Under the pieces are notes generated by a model that had not been told where the DNA came from, searched no databases, and saw only the letters and a list, made by a program, of their open reading frames with translations. This document shows, in pieces, positions 9,494 to 17,367 of a stretch of 64,000 nt of DNA. How positions within the stretch are numbered: position 1 is the first letter of the stretch; every line of letters begins with the position of its first letter. The translations under genes were made by a program, and so were the position numbers. Location: contig NZ_JAQMWP010000013.1 of NCBI RefSeq assembly GCF_030403745.1, positions 186,001 to 250,000 on the forward strand, in the 5' to 3' direction. Source of the DNA: Streptomyces sp. S.PB5. GTDB lineage: Bacteria > Actinomycetota > Actinomycetes > Streptomycetales > Streptomycetaceae.

Positions 9494-10237
9494 GTGCGCG
9501 TACTGCTGGTGGAAGACGATGAGCCGGTCGCCGAGTCGCTCCGGCGCGGACTGCTGCGTTACGGCTTCGAGGTGGCGTGGGTCGCCACGGGCGGGGCGGC
9601 CCTGCGGCACGAGGAGCCCTACGACGTCGTACTCCTCGATCTCGGCCTGCCGGACACCGACGGTCTCGACGTGTGCAAGGCGCTGCGCGAGCGCGGGGAC
9701 GTGCCGATCATCGTCATCAGCGCGCGCAGCGACGAGACGGACCGGGTGGTCGGCCTTGAGCTCGGCGCCGACGACTACGTCTCCAAGCCGTTCGGGGTGC
9801 GGGAGGTCATCGCACGGATAAGGGCGGTGATGCGACGCGCCCAGCCGCGTACGTCGTCGGCGGAGCCTGCCGGTCCCGACCGCTACGGCGACCGGCTCAC
9901 CATCGACCGGAAGGCGGCCCGGGTCCATCTGGACGGCGCGGAGGTCCCGCTGGCCCCCAAGGAGTACGACCTGCTGGCCTTCCTCACCGAGGAGCCGGGG
10001 GCGCTGATGTCCCGCGAACAGATCATGGAGGCGGTCTGGGACGCTAACTGGTTCGGGCCGACGAAGACGCTGGACGTCCATGTGGCGGCGCTCAGACGGA
10101 AGTTCGCCGGGGCGATCACCATCGAGGCGGTCCGGGGGGTCGGCTTCCGACTGGAGATCACCAAGGGTGGCGGGGCTGACGGAACGGACAGGACTGACGG
10201 GACTGACGGGACTGACGGGACTGACGGGACATCATGA
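9494..10237 (+). CDS. OmpR-family response regulator
   Basis: 247 residues: a receiver domain with acidic pocket EDDE (residues 7-10), phospho-acceptor Asp49 in LLDLGLPDTDG and Lys in DDYVSKPFG, then a winged-helix DNA-binding domain (EVPLAPKEYDLLAFLTEEPG to GVGFRLEITK). It starts at GTG 9494, preceded by AAGGTG. The C-terminus is a run of Gly-Thr-Asp repeats encoded by a 9-bp tandem repeat, beyond the folded domain. The stop overlaps the histidine kinase start (ATGA), so the pair is coupled. The target genes are unknown. Confidence 0.93.
   Translation: MRVLLVEDDEPVAESLRRGLLRYGFEVAWVATGGAALRHEEPYDVVLLDLGLPDTDGLDVCKALRERGDVPIIVISARSDETDRVVGLELGADDYVSKPFGVREVIARIRAVMRRAQPRTSSAEPAGPDRYGDRLTIDRKAARVHLDGAEVPLAPKEYDLLAFLTEEPGALMSREQIMEAVWDANWFGPTKTLDVHVAALRRKFAGAITIEAVRGVGFRLEITKGGGADGTDRTDGTDGTDGTDGTS
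10192..10227 (+). repeat. coding 9-bp tandem repeat in response regulator tail
   Basis: Four perfect copies of GACTGACGG, with degenerate copies before them, encode the C-terminal (GTD)n tail of the response regulator. The array runs to within 7 bp of the kinase start codon. Each unit is a multiple of three, so expansion or contraction preserves frame. Confidence 0.85.
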
Positions 10238-11586
10238 ACCGTCAGCTCATCCGGAGTTACATCCTTCTCGTCGCGGTGGCGATCCTGCTGTTCACGGTGC
10301 CGGTGGCGTTCACGCTCACCAACCAACTGCGGGGCGACACCAAGCAGTCCGTCCTGCGCGAAGCGAACACCATGGCGCTGTTGCTGGGCAACGGCGACAG
10401 CACCTCGTGCGAGGCGCTGAACAAGGTGGCCCGGGCGTACGACAAGGAGACCCCCGGCACCGTCCAGGTGACCCCGACCAGCACTTGCGTCCCGGACCTG
10501 CCGGTGCCGGGCTCGGACTCGGCGCTGGACCGGGCCGTCCACGAGAACACGGAGACGACCGACTGGGGTTCCGACTTCGTCTGGGGCAAGTATCTGACGG
10601 TCACCGTCCCGGCCGAGGGCGACGCCGCCGTACGGATCGTCTACTCGACGTCGGACATGACGAAGCGGCTGTGGCAGATCTGGGGCTTCCGGGCCGCGCT
10701 GGCGGTTCTGGTGCTGGCGGCCGCGGCCGCGATCGGCGCGTTCGTCGCCCGCCGGATCACCGCCCCGCTGCGCGAACTCAACGCCATGGCGAGCAAGTTC
10801 AGCGACGGCGACCTGACCGCCCGCTCCCCCGTGACGGGCCCGCCCGAGACCCAGACCCTCGCCCGCACCCTCAACCAGGGCGCGGAACGTCTCGACACGC
10901 TGGTCGCCTCACAGCGCATCTTCGTCGCGGACGCCTCCCATCAACTCCGTACCCCTCTCACGGCGTTGCGCCTGTCGCTGGACAACATCGCGGACGGCGT
11001 CGACGACGAGTTCGTACGGGAGGACGTGGAGCAGGCGACGGCGGAAGTGGTCCGGATGAGCCGCCTCGTCAACGGACTGCTGGTGCTGGCGCGGGCGGAG
11101 GCCAAGGTGACCGCCGCGGAGCCGCTCTCGCTGCGGGACATCATCGAGGAACGCCTCGCGGTGTGGAGACCGGCCGCCGACGAGCGCGGAGTCACCATCG
11201 CGCTTGGGGGGAGTGCCGACGGCCGGCCGCTGGTGCTGGCCAGCCCCGGCCATCTGGACCAGGTGCTGGACAACGTGCTTTCCAACGCGTTGGAGGTCTC
11301 GCCGGACGGCGGGAGGATCACGGTCCGGATCGAGACCGGCGGGGACTCGGTGGTGCTGTCGGTCCTCGACCAGGGTCCCGGGATGTCCGACGCGGAGAAG
11401 TCCCGTGCCTTCGACCGCTTCTGGCGCGGCCAGGGCCTGACCGGGCGCTCCGGTTCCGGCCTCGGCCTGGCCGTCGTCAAGCAGCTGGTGACGGACGACG
11501 GCGGGACCGTGACCCTGGCGGACGCGCCCGGGGGCGGACTGGCGGTGCGGATCAGCCTTCGGGCATCGCCGAAGAGTGGTGGTTGA
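10234..11586 (+). CDS. sensor histidine kinase (HAMP, HisKA, HATPase)
   Basis: The 450-residue membrane kinase has a first TM helix at about residues 7-25 and an extracytoplasmic sensor of about 120 residues containing two Cys. A second TM lies near 152-172 (AALAVLVLAAAAAIGAFVA) and is followed by HAMP (RRITAPLRELNAMASKFSDGDL). HisKA has the phospho-His near 235 in DASHQLRTP, and HATPase_c shows N (DNVLSNALE), G1 (DQGPGMSD) and G2 (SGSGLGLAVV) boxes. It partners the preceding OmpR-type regulator. The resemblance is to CseB/CseC-like envelope systems. The last 35 bp overlap the convergent gene ending at 11552. Confidence 0.93.
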   Translation: MNRQLIRSYILLVAVAILLFTVPVAFTLTNQLRGDTKQSVLREANTMALLLGNGDSTSCEALNKVARAYDKETPGTVQVTPTSTCVPDLPVPGSDSALDRAVHENTETTDWGSDFVWGKYLTVTVPAEGDAAVRIVYSTSDMTKRLWQIWGFRAALAVLVLAAAAAIGAFVARRITAPLRELNAMASKFSDGDLTARSPVTGPPETQTLARTLNQGAERLDTLVASQRIFVADASHQLRTPLTALRLSLDNIADGVDDEFVREDVEQATAEVVRMSRLVNGLLVLARAEAKVTAAEPLSLRDIIEERLAVWRPAADERGVTIALGGSADGRPLVLASPGHLDQVLDNVLSNALEVSPDGGRITVRIETGGDSVVLSVLDQGPGMSDAEKSRAFDRFWRGQGLTGRSGSGLGLAVVKQLVTDDGGTVTLADAPGGGLAVRISLRASPKSGG

Positions 11587-12058
11587 CGATCTTCCACTCG
11601 CCGTTGCGCTTCTCGTACTCGTACGTGTAGCGGGCCTCGACGACGCGCTTGGCGCCGGTGTCCGGGTCGGTGAGCGTGAACTCGTAGACGCCGGTGTCGA
11701 CGGCGGAGTTGCCGTCGAGGACGTTGACGATCGTCTGGACCTTCTTGCCGACCGGCTTGTTGGCGAGGAAGTGCTCGAAGTAGTCGACGATGCCGGCGCG
11801 GTCGGTGCGGACCTTGTTCGACACGGTGGGCAGCAGGACCGCGTCCTTGGCGTAGCGGTCCGCGACCGTCTCGGCGTCGCCGGTCCGCAGGGCGGCGTTC
11901 CAGCCGTCGAAGAGCGCGGCGATCTCGGCCTTGGACGCCTTCTTGCCGCTCTGCTTCTCCGGCCCGGCGACGCCGACACCGGCGGCAAAGGTACCGACGG
12001 CGACGAGGGCACCGGCGGTGACGACGGCTACACGCTTGGGTATCGGGCGAGGGGGCAT
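11552..12058 (-). CDS. secreted SgcJ/EcaC-like NTF2-fold protein
   Basis: 168 residues with an N-terminal signal peptide or membrane anchor (RVAVVTAGALVAVGTFAAGVGVAG) and an SgcJ/EcaC-like NTF2 domain (EIAALFDGWNAALRTGDAETVADRYAKDAVLLPT, ending NGEWKIVNHHSS). Members of this family are small steroid-isomerase-like proteins of largely unknown activity. It is convergent with the histidine kinase and overlaps it by 35 bp. Its export signal suggests an extracytoplasmic role, but no link to the kinase can be shown. Confidence 0.82.
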   Translation of the reverse strand: MPPRPIPKRVAVVTAGALVAVGTFAAGVGVAGPEKQSGKKASKAEIAALFDGWNAALRTGDAETVADRYAKDAVLLPTVSNKVRTDRAGIVDYFEHFLANKPVGKKVQTIVNVLDGNSAVDTGVYEFTLTDPDTGAKRVVEARYTYEYEKRNGEWKIVNHHSSAMPEG

Positions 12059-12338
12059 CTCATCTCCAGTGCGGGCGAGTTGGGGGGTTTGCCTTCCTCC
12101 ACCTACCTGCCGCTCGCCTTGCCTGCGGCTCCTGCGGCTCCTGCGGAGGAAGTGACTCCAGATTCGCGTGGCACCGGTTAGGGCCCGTGCAGCCGCCGTA
12201 CAGGGGACGTCCAGGACCGCCCCAACTCACGCAGGGTCGCTGCTTGGTTACGTTTGGCGCGCCGGCTGGCGGGACCCCGGCGGCGGGAAAGGGGTTGACG
12301 GGCCGAGAGGGTTGCGGCAGGGGAGGAAATTGAGTAAC

Positions 12339-12409
12339 TGGCAGATCTGTTCCACACCCGGCGTCGGCCACCTGCGGTTTTCGCCGCTACGAGTGGAACG
12401 GATCTGCCA
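12339..12409. repeat. palindromic dispersed element, copy A
   Basis: Terminal 17-bp inverted repeats (TGGCAGATCTGTTCCAC against GTGGAACGGATCTGCCA, one mismatch) enclose a centre containing ACCTGCGGTTTT. Spacing is 14 nt from the left arm to that core and 11 nt from the core to the right arm, exactly as in copies B (29109-29189) and C (55516-55592). The rest of 12059-12338 is non-coding with GC-rich short repeats. Confidence 0.88.
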
Positions 12410-12844
12410 AACACTCCCGCAGCCGGTCACCGACGCCGCACCCCGCGTTGATCGGCCCCGCCGCGCGTCGGAGGGCCTCGACGCGCTCGGTGACGTCGAT
12501 GACCTCGTCGGCGCCCGGCAGGCTGCCGTCGGGGTCCCGCGTGAAGTCCGCCCACCACTCCGGTGACCTGGGGGGGTACGGGACCAGTACGTGCGCGTTA
12601 CCCACCGCATCGAGTTGTCCTCGACGGTGATGTGCTCCTTGATCCAGCGCAGGTGGGCGGCGAGGGAGATACGGCCCAACGTGGTGCGGACGGCTTGCTG
12701 GCCGTACATCGGGTGTTCCGCTGCGATCGCCTTGTAGCCCATCGCGTGGCCCTCTTCGAGGTGGTCGACGAAGACGGCGATCTCGCGGTCGCGGGGGCTC
12801 AGGTGTGCGAAGTCCGGGTCGGCGTGCGGGTCTTCGGCACCGGC
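12387..12844 (-). pseudogene. frameshifted HTH (MarR-like) protein gene
   Basis: One frame encodes DFAHLSPRDREIAVFVDHLEEGHAMGYKA and continues to EDNSMRWVTRTYWSRTPP. Beyond a run of seven G at 12570-12576, the matching continuation (RSPEWWADFTRDPDG) is in another frame and ends at 12387. One extra base in that run would rejoin the two. The layout resembles the Streptomyces helix-turn-helix proteins in which AVRSAL-type helices are followed by a W-rich tail. The upstream frame is closed by a TGA at 12885-12887, so the true start is uncertain and may need a second shift. It is most likely a decayed regulator, but a base-calling error in the homopolymer is possible. Confidence 0.6.
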
Positions 12845-13008
12845 AGGGCGTTTGCGGGAGAGGGGCTCGGGCGGTCACGTACATCGGGGTTCCGGCGCTG
12901 GACGGGAACACGTGGCCGCTGCGGTGGTACAGCGAGCCGACGGTTACGGCGCCGTTTGTGGAGACGGGGGGGGCTTGCGGGCGGTGCTGGAGGATGCGGG
13001 GTTGTAGG

Positions 13009-14580
13009 TCAAGGCTCCTCGGCACGTGCGGCGGACAGATTGTCGCGGACGATCCTTGTCGTCGGGTGGCCCTCGCCCAGCACCCGGACATAGCCGGCCA
13101 ATGCACGCTCGTACAACGGGAGCGCCCGCGCCACCTGCCCCGACGCCCAACACGCAACGGCCAGATTGTTCTGCGACATCAGCGTGTTCGGATGATCCTC
13201 CCCCCCCCCAGACCCGTACAGCGGCCTCCAGCGTCCGCTCATGCAACGGGAGCGCTCGTTCCGCCTGCCCCGACGTCCGGTATGCGGCAGCGAGGTTGTT
13301 ACGCGAGATCAGCGTGCTCGGGTGATCCTCGCCGAACAGCCTCGCGGAGGCCGCCCAAGAACGGGCGTGATACTCGATCGGCCGGCTCAACTGCCCTTGG
13401 GTTTCAAGGAACTTCCCTGTCGTGCTGAAGATCTGGGCAGTCCCAGCCGTATCCTCGTCCAGATCGTACGTATCCAGGACGGATTCGATGTGAGGAAGCA
13501 GGTCCCGCCAAGTGGGCCACCCCTCGACATTCACGCGTGGGTCGTCCGGGAGCCGGCCGTGCAGCAGCTCCACGGCCCGAGTACGCGCGGCCAGAACGCG
13601 CGCCTGATCACGATGCGGATCGTCCGCGGACGGCGTGCGGGACACCATCTGCACCAAGCGGTGGATACCGACTCCCGCACGATCGAGCGTGATCATGTTG
13701 TAGTCGGCCAACAGCCCGAGGAGTTGTGCGAGGTCGAGCGCGTCCTCGGCGAGCGGTGCGAGGAGAGTGCGTGGAATGCCCGTCGGGGCGTACCACGCGG
13801 CGATCCGCAGGATCTCCACGGCCCGGGGGTCCCGCTCCTGGAGTGCATCCAGGGTGATGCGCCAGATCCGAGCCACCGTCCGCGCGGGATCCGAACCTCC
13901 CGGCGCCGCGTCCGTGGTGCGCTCGGGATGCCTGCGCAGCATGTCCCGGTACTCGGCGATCGTGATCCCGGTCTGCCCGATGAAGGCTCCCGCCTGTTCC
14001 AGGGCGAGGGGTAGATGGCCCAGGTCGTCCGCGAGCGCGCGGCCTCGTCCTCGTCGTCGGCGCCGCTGAGGCGTGAGAGAAGCATCAGCGAGGCGTCCTC
14101 GTCCAGCACCGACAACGGGATCGGATCGCAGACCCAGCCTCTCTTGTACCGGCTGGTGATCAAGTGGCGCCCAGCGGCGCGTAGTTGGCCCGTCCAGGCG
14201 TACACCTCCTCCGCCTTCTCCGCATTGTCGAAGACCAGCAGCCACCCCGGATGCGTCTGCAACCACCCGACAGCCCACTCGGCGGCTTGAGCCGTCGTGA
14301 GATCGCCCTCCGTCCCAGCGCCCCGCAGGCGGAGCGTGAGCGCTGCGAAACCCGCCTCGATCTGCTCGGGAGTGTCCGCGCGGATCCACCACACCAGCCG
14401 GTACGACCCCGCGTGATCGTGGGCGTAATGCAGGGCCAGTGTCGTCTTCCCGACCCCGCCCAGTCCGTGCACGGTCTGCGTGATCGTCTGCGACTCCGCA
14501 GCCAGAGCCCGCTCCAACGCCGCCATCGCCTCCGTCCTGCCGACGAAGATCGGTGACGGCAGTTCCGGCAGGTTGTTCAC
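13009..14580 (-). pseudogene. NB-ARC / TPR STAND NTPase, two frameshifts
   Basis: Starts GTG 14580, overlapping the protease stop by 4 bp. The N-terminal third encodes an NB-ARC NTPase: Walker A GLGGVGKTTLA near residue 40, Walker B WLLVFDNAE, and LITSRYK. Frame is lost in a GCGCGC run at 14035-14042; the next frame resumes ALADDLGHLPLALEQAGAF (the GxP region) and continues to TPR units ending LPLHERTLEAAVRVW. A second shift at a ten-C run (13200-13209) separates the last TPR unit, LPLYERALAGYVRVLGEGHP. Both shifts lie in simple repeats. The intact protein would be about 520 residues. As the STAND partner of the adjacent protease, it would have sensed a trigger and oligomerised. Confidence 0.82.
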
Positions 14581-15160
14581 GCCTCGCCGGACTCGACGTC
14601 GTACGCCGTACGCGACCGCCCCGAGTCCGCGGCCGTGACCTCCTCCGGGGTCAGCTCCGTCCCAGCCGCCTTCACCTCGACGGCGAATCCCGGGCGAGCC
14701 GCCAGCGACGTCAACGACACCGCCGTCAACTGGTCTGCTTCATAGTCCCGTTGCCGGTCGGTCGTCACGACTCCGATGAGCCGCCCCCTCGCGAACAACG
14801 CCGCCCCCGACGCTCCCGCCCACCGCGACTTCTCGTCCGGCTTGCTGGGGACGGCGACGCCATCGACGTATGCCGTGATCAGGCCCTCGGACTTGAGCCC
14901 GGTCAGTGTCTCGATGTGGCCGCGGATCTCCTTGGTGTCGCGGACCCCGTCCCGGACCTCCGACCGGGGGAAGCCGACCGCGACACACCCAAGCCGCTTC
15001 TCCCCCACCACCGATCTGTCGATCCGGCCCCACCGGACGGGTTCGACGCCCTCCGGCGCCTGCCACCCCGGGTCCGTGATCGTGACCAACTCCGCGTCGG
15101 CCTGCGGCTCCCTCTTCAGGTCAGCGATCCAGCGCACCTTCGGTGCACGCCGGGGGGCGT
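14577..15160 (-). pseudogene. trypsin-like protease, C-terminal part (IS-split)
   Basis: The C-terminal part of a trypsin-like peptidase carries the catalytic Asp candidate in DAELVTITD and the Ser in GASGAALF, followed by VAVGFP-type strands. Its 5' part has been displaced by the IS110-family element. Removing 1598 bp between the two GCGT copies joins it in frame with the fragment at 16755-16954. The 3' end overlaps the NB-ARC gene (GTGA). The in-frame ATG inside the IS at 15314 is fortuitous. Confidence 0.85.
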
Positions 15161-15423
15161 GGTAAATCCCGTGGCGCGCGCCGGAGGTGCTTCTGTCTGC
15201 CCTGACGTGGGCTGACGCCGGTTCGGAAGGCTGGAGAAGTTCGTTCCGGCCGAAACCGATGCCTCTGTGATGCCGGTGAGCTCGCAGGTCAGCGTGGTAC
15301 TGGGGGCCGTCCACGGGAACCGTGGAGTGTTGCTGTGAGCACGTGCGTCAGAATTCCTGATTCACCCTGGCCCTCCCGGAACGGCGGACCACTTGGCCGT
15401 CCGGCGAGGGAGGGAGCAAGACC
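15161..15423 (+). ncRNA. candidate bridge-RNA region of the IS110 element
   Basis: This 263-bp non-coding left end sits between the element boundary and the transposase start. It contains several local inverted repeats (for example GGGGGCCGTCC / GGAACCGTGGA around 15300 and CGGACCACTTGGCCGTCCG around 15385-15403). Structured bridge RNAs guiding target and donor recognition are encoded at this place in IS110-group elements. Exact RNA ends and loops cannot be assigned by eye. Confidence 0.4.
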
Positions 15424-16668
15424 GTGGACGTGCTGCACGAACGCTGCGCCGGCCTGGACATCAGCAAGAAGGACGCCAAGGCGTGCGTCCGCACCCCGAG
15501 CACAAAGCGGCGGGGATCGTTCACCAGCCAGACCACAACGTGGGGCTCGACGACAAACGCCGTGCTCACCCTGCGCGATCACCTGCTGGCCGCCGAGGTC
15601 ACCCTGGTGGTGATCGAGGCGACGTCGGACTACTGGAAGCCGTTCTACTACGTACTGGCCCAGGACTTGAACGTGATCCTGGTCAACGCGCGGCAGGTCA
15701 AGAACCTGCCCGGCCGCAAGACGGACGTCTCCGACGCGGCCTGGCTGGCCCAGCTCGGCGCCCACGGCCTGGTCCGTGCTTCGTTCGTCCCACCGCAGCC
15801 GGTGCGCGAACTGCGGGACCTGACCCGGGCCCGCACCCAGATGACCCGCGAGCGCGGGCAGGTCGTCCAGCGGCTGGAGAAGCTGCTGGAGGACACCGGC
15901 ATCAAACTCGCCGCGGTCGCCTCCGACATCATGGGCGTCTCCGGCCGGGCCATGCTCGAAGCCCTCATCAGCGGGGAACACGACCCCCAGGCCCTCGCGG
16001 AACTGGCCAAGCGCAAGCTCCGCAACAAGATCCCCGAACTCACCGAGGCCCTGACCGGACGCTTCCGCGACCACCACGCCTTCCTGACCCGCCTCTATCT
16101 GGACCAGTACGACCAGCTCACCGCGATGATCGACGAGCTCACCACCCGCATCGAGGAGGCGATGGCCCCCTTTCGTCCCGCGCTCGACCTCCTCGACACC
16201 ATCCCCGGGATCAACCGGGCCGTCGCCGAAGTGATCATCGCGGAGACCGGCGGCGACATGACCCGGTTCGCCTCGGCCAGGCATCTGGCCTCCTGGGCCG
16301 GGGTCTGCCCCGGCCACCACGAGTCCGCCGGCCGCACCAAGAGCACGAAGGTCCGGCCCGGCAACCCGTATCTCAAAGGTGCTCTCGGACTGGCCGCCCT
16401 CGGCGCAGTGCGGACCAAGGACACCTATCTGCAGGCCCGTTACAAGCGGCTGACCGCCCGCCGCGGCCCGCTCAGGGCCCTGGTCGCCGTCGAGCACTCC
16501 ATCATCACCGCGATCTGGCACATGCTCACCGACAACGTCCCCTACCAGGAACTCGGCGGCACCTACTTCGCCCAGCGCGACCCCGAACGCGCCACCCGCC
16601 GCGCGGTCAACCAGCTCAACCAGCTCGGCTACACCGTCACTCTCAACCCCAGGGAAGAGGCCGCCTGA
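15424..16668 (+). CDS. IS110-family transposase (DEDD recombinase)
   Basis: 414 residues, apparently intact. The N-terminal RuvC-like DEDD domain shows D12 in AGLDISKKD, an acidic residue in VVIEATSDYW and the DxxD pair in KTDVSDAAWLA. The C-terminal Tnp_20 domain has LLDTIPGINRAVAEVIIAETG, FASARHLASWAGVCPG and the Ser-containing HHESAGRTKSTK, ending with GNPYLKGAL. Starts GTG 15424 after GAGGGAGG. Because the reading frame and both ends appear complete, the element may still be mobile. Confidence 0.94.
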   Translation: MDVLHERCAGLDISKKDAKACVRTPSTKRRGSFTSQTTTWGSTTNAVLTLRDHLLAAEVTLVVIEATSDYWKPFYYVLAQDLNVILVNARQVKNLPGRKTDVSDAAWLAQLGAHGLVRASFVPPQPVRELRDLTRARTQMTRERGQVVQRLEKLLEDTGIKLAAVASDIMGVSGRAMLEALISGEHDPQALAELAKRKLRNKIPELTEALTGRFRDHHAFLTRLYLDQYDQLTAMIDELTTRIEEAMAPFRPALDLLDTIPGINRAVAEVIIAETGGDMTRFASARHLASWAGVCPGHHESAGRTKSTKVRPGNPYLKGALGLAALGAVRTKDTYLQARYKRLTARRGPLRALVAVEHSIITAIWHMLTDNVPYQELGGTYFAQRDPERATRRAVNQLNQLGYTVTLNPREEAA

Positions 16669-16750
16669 CCATCACACCCCAGACACCCAGCGGCCCTCGA
16701 CGGCCACCGGGCACCAAATCCTGCCCATACCCACCCTGACCTGCACCTAT

Positions 16751-16954
16751 TTACGCGTCAGGGGCGGTCTCCGGCCAGCACACCTCCGCCGCCACCCAGG
16801 CCGACTCCTCGCCCCCGAGCCGTCGGACCTCCAACTGACCGCAACCCAGCACATTGTGAAGAGCCGTCAGGACAAGCCGACCCGCTACCAGGTAGCCCGT
16901 CCCCGCACACTTCCCCACCGGATTCCAGACCTCTACGACCCGCCCCACGTCCAC
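16751..16954 (-). pseudogene. trypsin-like protease, N-terminal fragment (IS-split)
   Basis: Sixty-six residues from GTG 16954 encode the first strands of a trypsin fold, with GTGYLVAGRLVLTALHNVLG holding the catalytic His. The reading frame then enters the IS and meets a TAA at 16751-16753, two codons past the junction. Together with 14577-15160 it reconstitutes a complete His-Asp-Ser protease of about 260 residues. It follows the trypco2 gene by 24 bp. Confidence 0.85.
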
Positions 16955-16978
16955 AGGCCAACACCCCCGTGCCCACCG

Positions 16979-17290
16979 TTACTTGGGGCGTTCCCCCGAG
17001 TCGTCCCTGATACGCAGATCCGTGCCCTCCGCGTCGACCGGCTGGAGCGTGATCTTCACTCGGTTCGTCGTGCCCTTGGACCGTGCGAGCTTCGCCTCCG
17101 CGCTGAACGGCAGCACCAGGACCTTCGCCCGGGCCTCCCCGTCCAGCTTGACGTCCACCGCGAACTCGATCTCCACCGCGCCCGTCCGGAACTGGATCTC
17201 GTCCCCCGCGCCGTCCTGCGCCGCCTGCCGCAGTTCGGACCGGATCGCCCCGATCGCCTCGGCCGGCCCCGCCCACGCCTCGTCAGCCAC
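16979..17290 (-). CDS. trypco2-like (trypsin-co-occurring) small protein
   Basis: 103 residues from GTG 17290. The pattern matches the trypsin-co-occurring domain 2 (trypco2) family: an N-terminal amphipathic helix (EAIGAIRSELRQAAQDGAGDEIQFR) is followed by GAVEIEFAVDVKLDGEARAKVLVLPFSAEAKLARS and a terminal strand RVKITLQPVDAEG. Members sit beside trypsin-like proteases of STAND-type systems, as here. They may act as recruitment or adaptor domains; that role is inferred, not demonstrated. It is the only gene of the three-gene locus that remains intact, directly upstream of the split protease. Confidence 0.78.
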   Translation of the reverse strand: MADEAWAGPAEAIGAIRSELRQAAQDGAGDEIQFRTGAVEIEFAVDVKLDGEARAKVLVLPFSAEAKLARSKGTTNRVKITLQPVDAEGTDLRIRDDSGERPK

Positions 17291-17317
17291 CGAACGCCCC
17301 CGTCCCCGTGAACGCGG

Positions 17318-17349
17318 TGTGGGGCGCAGCGTACTCGCCGCGCCCCACA
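17318..17349 (-). terminator. terminator of the ybaB-recR-DUF5063 operon
   Basis: A perfect 10-bp stem TGTGGGGCGC (17318-17327) / GCGCCCCACA (17340-17349) with a 12-nt loop lies 19 bp beyond the DUF5063 stop on the minus strand. It separates that core operon from the accessory trypco2 locus. Confidence 0.65.
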
Positions 17350-17367
17350 ACGTACGGAAAAAGCCGG

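Larger units (their letters stand above)
15157..16758 (+). mobile_element. IS110-family insertion sequence
   Basis: A complete element is bounded by GCGT at 15157-15160 and 16755-16758. Deleting one GCGT plus everything between (1598 bp) restores an uninterrupted protease frame reading ...APDAPRRAPK. Immediately inside the ends lie GGTAAAT (left) and ATTTAC (right), a short inverted pair. The transposase occupies 15424-16668. About 263 bp of non-coding DNA lies on the left and 86 bp on the right; the left segment is where IS110-group elements encode their bridge RNA. IS110 elements lack long terminal repeats, so the exact boundaries are inferred from the host frame. Confidence 0.85.

Noticed and set aside
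15161..15314. Protease start at 15314 inside the IS
   Set aside because: The sequence between 15161 and 15314 belongs to the IS left end. The apparent N-terminus is a chance frame and does not resemble a protease.
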